A stretch of DNA of 11,153 bases, taken from contig JAJRPT010000222.1 of NCBI GenBank assembly GCA_024280675.1, positions 1 through 11,153 on the forward strand, given 5' to 3'. This document shows, piece by piece, positions 6,398 through 11,153 of the stretch. Position 1 is the stretch's first letter, and each line of letters opens with the position of its first letter. Position numbers and translations under genes: made by a program. Source of the DNA: Bacteroidota bacterium (GTDB taxonomy: Bacteria; Bacteroidota; Ignavibacteria; Kapaibacteriales; UBA2268). Below the pieces are notes generated by a model, which worked only from the letters and a program-made list of their open reading frames with translations, made no database searches and had not been told where the DNA came from.

Positions 6398-7759
6398 TTG
6401 AATAAGATTGATAGATATATTTTAAAGACGCTGGCTGGTCCTTTTATTTTTGGGACTGCAGTTGTGGTGTTTCTCTTCCTAATGCAGTTTCTTATGATGA
6501 AATTGGATTATTTGGTGGGCAAGGGTTTGGACAATTTTGTGATAATACAGCTTGTTGCTCTGAACATCCCGTGGATGCTGATTATAGCTGTACCGATGGG
6601 AATGCTCTTTGGTTCTCTTTTGACATTTGGGAATATGTCGGCCAGCCATGAGGTGACGGTGCTGAAGGCATCTGGTGGGAGCTTGCTGAGGATGATGATG
6701 CCGGTGATTATCTTTGGTATTATTCTGAGCGGAGCTATGTTCTGGTTTACCGATGTTGTTCTTCCACAATCAAATATAAAAGCCAAAGCCTTGCTAAGAG
6801 ATATAAAAAAGAAAAAGCCTACATTTGCTCTCGAGTCTGGACAATTCTCAGTCGATTTGGAAGGAATGACTGTGCTTTCAAGAGAAGTCGATTCGCTCTC
6901 TGGGATTATGACTGGGGTCACAATCTATGATAGGAAGGACAATACCAAATCCACGGTTATCTCTTCTGATTCTGGTTCAATTACATTTAATCCATCTTTT
7001 TCTAAAATGATACTCACACTTTGGAACGGCGAAATACACCAATCGGCGGTGGGTGATGTGAATAAATACAGGATAATTAATTTTTCTGAATATATTATTC
7101 GCTCAGATGCCCAAGGATTTGCCCTTGAAAGATCGGACACTAACCAAATCTCAAAGGGGCAAAGGGAGCTCAACCTTGCTCAGATGCGAGAAATTAGAGA
7201 CAATGCAAGAGTTTCTGAATCTAGTGCAAGAGCAAGGGTGCACCAGAAATTAAATGAGCATCTTGATTATCTTTTCAGTGGAATTCCAAGCAAAGAAAAA
7301 ATCTCGAAGCCAAGCCCTCCTAATAAAAACAGAAGCACAGAGGCTCAAATTGCCAGAAGAGCCGAGCGTAGACTAAGTTTTCTTGGTTCAAACATACGCT
7401 CAGACATTAACAGACAAAGGCAATACTTCATAAAAGCTAGCCAGTACGAAGTCGAGGTGCAGAAGAAATTCTCTCTTCCGCTGGCTTGTCTAATTTTTAT
7501 TTTCGTGGGTGCACCGATGGGCATTATCACAAGGGGCGGGAACTTTGGAATCAGTGCCGCCACATCGCTTGGCTTCTATGTAATATATTGGGTATGTTTG
7601 ATTGGTGGTGAAAAACTTGCCGACAGAGGAATGTTGCCCCCCGTTCTTTCGGCTTGGCTTGCCGATATTGTTGTTGGAGTTATTGGGGTATTACTTACAT
7701 TAAAAGTATCCAATGAGCAGTTCAACCCCTTGACTTGGTTTGCCAAGAACGAAAAGTAA
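6398..7759 (+). CDS. LptF/LptG family permease (YjgP/YjgQ)
   Basis: This is an inner-membrane component of the LptB2FG transporter, which extracts lipopolysaccharide and passes it to LptC for export. From the TTG at 6398 it has 453 residues. Three N-terminal transmembrane helices (about 12-34, 50-76, 97-117) surround the coupling region SASHEVTVLKASGGSLLRM. A periplasmic beta-jellyroll follows (about 125-240), then a charged helical insert (about 245-350, including two R-rich segments), and three C-terminal helices after the family signature KKFSLPLACLIFIFVGAPMG (356-375). The start is uncertain: no ATG lies near the expected N-terminus NKIDRYILK. TTG at 6398 best fits the family; TTGs at 6344, 6311 and 6290 are alternatives, and the longest frame (from 6257) would run into the divergent secG. 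The LptF versus LptG assignment cannot be settled here. Confidence is high for the family and low for the start. Confidence 0.9.
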   Translation: MNKIDRYILKTLAGPFIFGTAVVVFLFLMQFLMMKLDYLVGKGLDNFVIIQLVALNIPWMLIIAVPMGMLFGSLLTFGNMSASHEVTVLKASGGSLLRMMMPVIIFGIILSGAMFWFTDVVLPQSNIKAKALLRDIKKKKPTFALESGQFSVDLEGMTVLSREVDSLSGIMTGVTIYDRKDNTKSTVISSDSGSITFNPSFSKMILTLWNGEIHQSAVGDVNKYRIINFSEYIIRSDAQGFALERSDTNQISKGQRELNLAQMREIRDNARVSESSARARVHQKLNEHLDYLFSGIPSKEKISKPSPPNKNRSTEAQIARRAERRLSFLGSNIRSDINRQRQYFIKASQYEVEVQKKFSLPLACLIFIFVGAPMGIITRGGNFGISAATSLGFYVIYWVCLIGGEKLADRGMLPPVLSAWLADIVVGVIGVLLTLKVSNEQFNPLTWFAKNEK

Positions 7760-7827
7760 GAATTAATTCTTCAATATGTTATAATTTTGCGTCTAATCAT
7801 TTTCCAAACAATTAATACACATAAAAT

Positions 7828-8487
7828 ATGTCATCGAGACCAACTATAATTACGGATGAAATAAATCAATATTTAATAGAAAATTTCTCTGCCGAGGATG
7901 AGTTTTTAAAAAAATTAAAAGCAGAAACCATTCAAAGAGATATTCCAGAAATTTGGATTTCTGAGGAACAAGGTCTCTTTCTTCAGTTTTTATTAAAGAC
8001 TATCAAGGCACAAAATGTTCTGGAGATTGGCGGGCTGGCAGGATATTCGGCAATTATAATGGCGCGCGCCTTGCCCGCCAGCGGTAAAATATATTCGCTT
8101 GAGCTAGACAAACGTAATGCTAAGTTTATGAAAAAGAAAATCGCAGAAGCTGGGCTAGAACATAAAATTGAGGTGATTAACGAAGATGCACACGATTTCC
8201 TAGCCGACTGGAAGCCAGACTTTGAGCTAGACTTTGTCTTCATTGATGCCGATAAGCATTGGTATGAGTTTTATTTGGAGAAATGTACTCCACTGCTCAG
8301 AAAAGGTGGCATTCTATGTGCTGACAATGCCTTGGCTTTTGGATTCATCGCCTCCGAAGAACCAAAAGAAGAAAAAGAAAATGTCCAAGCAATCAGGAAA
8401 TTTAACAAAGCCCTCAAATCAAATAAACAATATTTCTCTTGCCTTGCAACAATGGGTGACGGAATGGTGATGGGTGTGAAATTGTAG
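7828..8487 (+). CDS. Class I SAM-dependent O-methyltransferase (caffeoyl-CoA OMT/COMT-like family)
   Basis: This is a 219-residue soluble methyltransferase of the family that includes caffeoyl-CoA OMT, catechol OMT and many bacterial O-methyltransferases of unknown substrate. The SAM-binding motif I is VLEIGGLAGYSAIIMARALP (64-83), close to the family LEIGTxxGYS. The acidic residue that contacts the ribose is in YSLELD (89-94). The metal and substrate loop is FVFIDADKHWYEFY (136-149), followed by LLRKGGILCADNAL (156-169), where D140, D166 and N167 match the family's divalent-metal ligands. The C-terminus is typical (GDGMVMGVKL). The ATG at 7828 lacks a clear Shine-Dalgarno. It follows the LptF-like gene by 68 bp on the same strand. 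A palindrome and a candidate promoter come right after it, so the next gene probably has its own promoter. The substrate is unknown. Confidence 0.9.
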   Translation: MSSRPTIITDEINQYLIENFSAEDEFLKKLKAETIQRDIPEIWISEEQGLFLQFLLKTIKAQNVLEIGGLAGYSAIIMARALPASGKIYSLELDKRNAKFMKKKIAEAGLEHKIEVINEDAHDFLADWKPDFELDFVFIDADKHWYEFYLEKCTPLLRKGGILCADNALAFGFIASEEPKEEKENVQAIRKFNKALKSNKQYFSCLATMGDGMVMGVKL

Positions 8488-8493
8488 TTTTAT

Positions 8494-8508
8494 TTACTAA
8501 CTTAGTAA
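8494..8508. repeat. Perfect 15-bp palindrome, possible operator
   Basis: TTACTAA (8494-8500), a central C, then TTAGTAA (8502-8508) form a perfect inverted repeat in the gap before the VWA-OmpA gene. Its right arm overlaps the GTAACAT of a candidate promoter. That position suits a repressor or activator site. It is not a terminator: the stem is AT-rich and no U-tract follows. Confidence 0.4.
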
Positions 8509-8530
8509 CATCTTGGCAAACGGAAACGTA
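8505..8530 (+). promoter_or_regulatory. Candidate ECF-type promoter upstream of the VWA-OmpA lipoprotein
   Basis: GTAACAT (8505-8511) and CGTA (8527-8530) have 17 bp between the AAC and CGTA, as in AAC/CGT-type ECF promoters. The GTAACAT heptamer is identical to the one upstream of the sigma factor gene (714-720). Transcription would start at about 8537, some 30 bp before the ATG at 8567. This is a pattern match on one window only. Confidence 0.33.
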
Positions 8531-8566
8531 TTTATATCAGGACAAATCAAAGATTAACAATATTCA

Positions 8567-9997
8567 ATGAAAATTCTCAAAAGCCTATTCCTGTCTCTTA
8601 TATTATTTCTGGTGCTTTCCTGTTCTAGTTCTCGCCCGCATTCGGGTTATGACTTTATGAAGGATTCATACTCAATCTCTGGCACCGATTCTTCCTATAA
8701 CAATGTCTATATCACCGGCACAAAGTCTGTCGATTCCATAAACCCAAAGCAAGTTCTCTACGATATTTTTCGTCTTGATTATTCAAAATATCCCGACCAA
8801 ATCCAGTTCTACAGCCGTCCCTACGACTCTTCTGGCAATTTTATTAACCAGATGGCATTTCCCTACAAAACAAATGACTCCATCAATTATTTCACAAGAC
8901 TAGACGAAACATTGGGCGAAAGCTATAGGATCCGGAATGAAAATGTTCCAAGGTTCACAGTCCGAGAATATGGTGCAGGCGATTCGATTGCATTCAATAT
9001 CCAACTCACACTCGATTATTCTGGCTCGGTCTCACAAATTATTGATGTAATATTCGAGGCGACAGAGATTTTTGTGAGTTTAAAACTCCCTGAGGACAAA
9101 ATTGGAATAAATTCTTTCAATCAGAAATTCGACAAAAAAGTTGAAATGGACAAAGACGGCGAGCGAATAATTAGTTTATATCGCGCAAAAAAGACTGATA
9201 ATTATGGTTTATTCTCTGCCATCTACGATGCTTGTTGGAATAGTCTGAAACAATTCGAGGGTACAGACACGACTAAACCACGCATTTTAGTCCTCTTCAC
9301 CGACGGCGACGACAATTATTCCCAAACCAGAATTAATGAAATAATTCCACTCGCAAAAGAACTTAATGTGAATATTTTTACCATTGCAATGGGCTACTCA
9401 CAAGATGATAATCTCAGGTATATGGCAGAATACACAGGTGGCAGATATTATAAAGCCCAGACAAAAGAAGAGCTTGTCGATATTTTCCGTGATATTTATA
9501 ATTCGCTCAGAAATTATTATCTCATCACCTACACCCCACCAAAATACTGGGGATGGCACACAGCCCTTTCCACATTGAGCATCCCCGGAATGGATTCTGC
9601 CAAGGTGGCATCTTCTCGCTACAACACATCTGATTTGACTCCGTGGTCTGATTTGTCTGAGACTTTCAAGCGTCCGATTTTATTTGAATTTGATTCATCT
9701 CGTGTTTTGCCTAAGTCATTTTACATACTCGACGAAATCACGGACGCCATGATGACAATCCCCAAACTTCGCCTTGAGATCCAAGGTCACACCGACAATC
9801 TCGGGACGATTGAGTACAATCAAGAACTTTCCGAACGTCGCGCTGAAGCTGTCCAAAATGCTCTTGTCGAACGTGGCATTGCAGCATATCGTCTACGTTT
9901 CCGAGGACTTGGAATGAGCCGCCCAATCGCCACCAACGAAACAGAAGACGGTCAAGCCAAGAACCGTCGCACCGAATTTGTGATTATTGCCAAATGA
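8567..9997 (+). CDS. Outer-membrane lipoprotein with VWA and C-terminal OmpA domains
   Basis: This 476-residue protein is predicted to sit in the outer membrane and grip peptidoglycan. A lipoprotein signal (MKILKSLFLSLILFLVLSC) ends in the lipobox cysteine C19. Residues about 20-130 match no family I recognise. A von Willebrand A domain spans about 142-312 with an intact metal-ion-dependent adhesion site: D150-Y-S152-G-S154 in LTLDYSGSVS, and FTDGDDN (244-250) carrying D246. A short link (NYYLITYTPPKYWGW, 316-330) leads to an OmpA domain (about 370-476): ILFEFDSS, EIQGHTDNLG (404-413; D410 is the expected peptidoglycan contact), LSERRAEAVQNALVERGI (421-438) and AKNRRTEF (464-471). VWA domains bind proteins through the metal, so it could join an envelope complex to the cell wall. 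The start is clear from the signal peptide. It may be a target of the upstream sigma factor (shared GTAACAT). Confidence 0.9.
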   Translation: MKILKSLFLSLILFLVLSCSSSRPHSGYDFMKDSYSISGTDSSYNNVYITGTKSVDSINPKQVLYDIFRLDYSKYPDQIQFYSRPYDSSGNFINQMAFPYKTNDSINYFTRLDETLGESYRIRNENVPRFTVREYGAGDSIAFNIQLTLDYSGSVSQIIDVIFEATEIFVSLKLPEDKIGINSFNQKFDKKVEMDKDGERIISLYRAKKTDNYGLFSAIYDACWNSLKQFEGTDTTKPRILVLFTDGDDNYSQTRINEIIPLAKELNVNIFTIAMGYSQDDNLRYMAEYTGGRYYKAQTKEELVDIFRDIYNSLRNYYLITYTPPKYWGWHTALSTLSIPGMDSAKVASSRYNTSDLTPWSDLSETFKRPILFEFDSSRVLPKSFYILDEITDAMMTIPKLRLEIQGHTDNLGTIEYNQELSERRAEAVQNALVERGIAAYRLRFRGLGMSRPIATNETEDGQAKNRRTEFVIIAK

Positions 9998-10048
9998 ACC
10001 GCATTGCGACATTTAAATTCTTTAAACTTGTAACTCGGCTTGGCAAAA

Positions 10049-10082
10049 TATTTTATAAAATAGAAACTTATTTATAAAAATA
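10049..10082. repeat. Two phased AT-rich palindromic boxes before the antitoxin gene
   Basis: TATTTTATAAAATA (10049-10062) is a perfect 14-bp palindrome. TATTTATAAAAATA (10069-10082) is a near copy. Their centres are 20 bp apart, about two DNA turns, and the second ends 19 bp before the GTG at 10102. Type II antitoxins often bind paired palindromes in their own promoter, so these may be an operator. The low base complexity makes chance a real alternative. Confidence 0.35.
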
Positions 10083-10101
10083 TTGTAAATTGGATTAGTT
10101 A

Positions 10102-10320
10102 GTGAACAAAAGAGTAAAGAAAATAATGGAAACAGCTGTATTCAATAGTGAATCAAAAGAAGACCTTTCAAAACTAATTTCAATTGCCAATAAAATGGGA
10201 ATATCTTCAAACATTGTCCCATCATCTGAGATTGAAGACTTTTATTTGACACAAGCACTCAAAGACGGAGAAACAGGCGAATATATCCCAGAAGAGGAAA
10301 TATTCAGAGAATTTAAATAA
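10102..10320 (+). CDS. Small antitoxin-like protein of a RelBE-type toxin-antitoxin pair
   Basis: This 72-residue acidic protein resembles short bacterial type II antitoxins that precede RelE/ParE-like toxins: METAVFNSESKEDLSKLISI, then KMGISSNIVPSSEIEDFYL, and a C-terminal toxin-wrapping tail GEYIPEEEIFREFK. Such antitoxins bind the toxin and often repress their own promoter. The identification rests on this pattern plus the toxin-like fragment that begins immediately downstream (10322). The start is uncertain: GTG at 10102 has GGA 7 nt upstream, and a very similar leader (AATTGGATTA) precedes the TPR gene. An ATG at 10126 would give 64 residues and fit the usual family N-terminus. Paired palindromes upstream may be its operator. 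The gene appears intact although its partner is not. Confidence 0.68.
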   Translation: MNKRVKKIMETAVFNSESKEDLSKLISIANKMGISSNIVPSSEIEDFYLTQALKDGETGEYIPEEEIFREFK

Positions 10321-10321
10321 T

Positions 10322-10465
10322 ATTAAGTTTAAGAAAATCTCAAGTCAAAATAAGTTTTATAGAATAAGAATTGGTGATTACAGGCTAGGGCTTAGACTCG
10401 CCAAAGACGAGATTATAGTGTTAAGATTTTTACATAGAAAAGACATCTATAGAAAATTCCCTTAA
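10322..10465 (+). pseudogene. Truncated RelE/ParE-like toxin remnant (C-terminal half)
   Basis: In the frame opening directly after the antitoxin stop, 47 codons up to TAA at 10463-10465 encode IKFKKISSQN, KFYRIRIGDYRLGLRL and IIVLRFLHRKDIYRKFP. This is the C-terminal half of a RelE-superfamily toxin: YRIRxGDYR and HRKDIYRKFP are the family's last strands with the conserved Arg and Tyr residues. A whole toxin has about 85-95 residues. The N-terminal 40 or so, including the two leading helices, are missing, and no ATG, GTG or TTG starts this frame; upstream it only runs inside the antitoxin gene. The simplest reading is a deletion that fused the antitoxin end to mid-toxin, leaving it inactive. 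An assembly error is less likely but possible. Confidence 0.72.
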
Positions 10466-10508
10466 CCATAGTTGTTAATCAAGTTCATGCAACAAATTGT
10501 GGATATGA

Positions 10509-11153
10509 TTATTTTTTAATCAGAATCTCAGGCACAAGTTTCTTTAATTCTTTGATAACTGCTTTCATTTCTCTTTCGCTCGGATTGAGCACCACTTCGT
10601 CTATAGTTTCAATGAAAATCCCTTCTTTTGTCACAACTTTATTCTCACATTTGTCAATAATTTCATCATACTCATCCTGATAATCATCATCAAATTTCCA
10701 AAGCCTGAGCGTATCACCAGAAAATTCAAAATATGCAAAAAGCCAAGCCTCACCCGTGATTTGCTCTTTCATCTCTTTTCCTCTTTCGTGTATTTCAGTC
10801 GAATCTAATCCTTTGGCACCCAAAATATCGCTCAGTCCAATGTCTAGGCCGAGTGGCATTTTCCTGTTATAATATCCGCTATTTTCGGACGCTCGGAAAA
10901 ACAAATGGTTTGTATCTTTTGCCGAAAGTGACATACTCATGTTCATTTTAAAACTGAACGGGCCAGGTAGAGTCGTTTTCAAGACCGAATCATTAAAGCC
11001 AATGCTCATCTCATCATTTGAATAAGTGCCAATCTTATCCTTAAAATCAGCAATATGATTTTGCTTCAAATCAAATGGGTAAGGACTTGTAAAATAGACA
11101 CTTGTGCAAGATGAAATAGTAAATACAAAAATCAGAAAATATAATTTCTTCAC
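10509..11153 (-). CDS. Lipoprotein of unknown function (start at window edge)
   Basis: I do not recognise this protein. It reads 214 residues from a GTG at the very edge of the window (11151-11153) to a TAA at 10509-10511. The N-terminus MKKLYFLIFVFTISSC is a convincing lipoprotein signal with lipobox cysteine C16, so the GTG could be the true start, though a start just outside the window is possible. After processing, the protein would be anchored to a membrane facing the periplasm or the surface. The middle is rich in Ser, Asp and aromatic residues (SGDTLRLWKFDDDYQDEYDE), and a charged helical C-terminus follows (EREMKAVIKELKKLVPEILIKK). No enzymatic motif is visible. It lies 43 bp beyond the toxin remnant, on the opposite strand; no partner gene is visible inside the window. 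Confidence 0.75.
   Translation of the reverse strand: MKKLYFLIFVFTISSCTSVYFTSPYPFDLKQNHIADFKDKIGTYSNDEMSIGFNDSVLKTTLPGPFSFKMNMSMSLSAKDTNHLFFRASENSGYYNRKMPLGLDIGLSDILGAKGLDSTEIHERGKEMKEQITGEAWLFAYFEFSGDTLRLWKFDDDYQDEYDEIIDKCENKVVTKEGIFIETIDEVVLNPSEREMKAVIKELKKLVPEILIKK

Noticed and set aside
1..11153. CRISPR array, tRNA or rRNA gene, insertion sequence or phage gene
   Set aside because: I saw no regular direct repeats, cloverleaf-type sequence, transposase motif or phage protein on either strand.

Overview
The window is about 11 kb of AT-rich bacterial chromosome, dense with single-gene units on both strands. It suggests a member of the Bacteroidota/Chlorobiota (FCB) side of the tree, possibly Ignavibacteria- or Kapabacteria-like. 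The basis is the style of several proteins: LptF-type permease, SecG with a long tail, RG-type TPR protein, VWA-OmpA lipoprotein, and an ECF sigma factor paired with a zinc-less anti-sigma protein. One upstream region also carries a TAnnTTTG-like -7 element. This placement is inference; no rRNA or marker tree is available. The content is mainly housekeeping and cell-envelope genes. I see no phage, insertion sequence, CRISPR array or complete defence island.

Layout. The left edge (1-575, minus) is the N-terminal part of pheS, cut by the window boundary. A 186-bp divergent gap leads to an ECF sigma factor (762-1328) and, 6 bp later, a single-pass membrane protein (1335-2564). That protein has a cytoplasmic anti-sigma-like region, a low-complexity linker and a C-terminal domain that looks like outer-membrane beta-barrel strands. 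nadC (2657-3514, minus) converges on it across a short gap with a GC-alternating tract inside an inverted repeat. A 12-repeat TPR protein (3605-4909) is divergent from nadC. A ChaN-like protein (4937-5812, minus) and secG (5892-6269, minus) follow. An LptF/LptG-type permease (about 6398-7759) is divergent from secG. It is followed by a class I O-methyltransferase (7828-8487) and an outer-membrane lipoprotein with VWA and OmpA domains (8567-9997). The right end has a small antitoxin gene (10102-10320), a truncated RelE-like toxin remnant too short for ordinary ORF calling (10322-10465), and a lipoprotein of unknown function on the minus strand reaching the window edge (10509-11153).

How they fit together. 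The most interesting theme is envelope signalling. The sigma factor and its membrane partner probably form a two-gene regulatory unit. A candidate ECF-type promoter (GTAACAT followed by a GTTC-like -10) lies upstream of the sigma gene, and a similar arrangement (GTAACAT, CGTA) lies upstream of the VWA-OmpA lipoprotein, where it overlaps a perfect 15-bp palindrome. This hints that the lipoprotein could be a target of the sigma factor. LptF (LPS export), SecG (protein export) and two or three lipoproteins make the rest of the window strongly envelope-oriented. The toxin-antitoxin pair appears disarmed: the antitoxin is intact, while roughly the N-terminal half of the toxin is missing.
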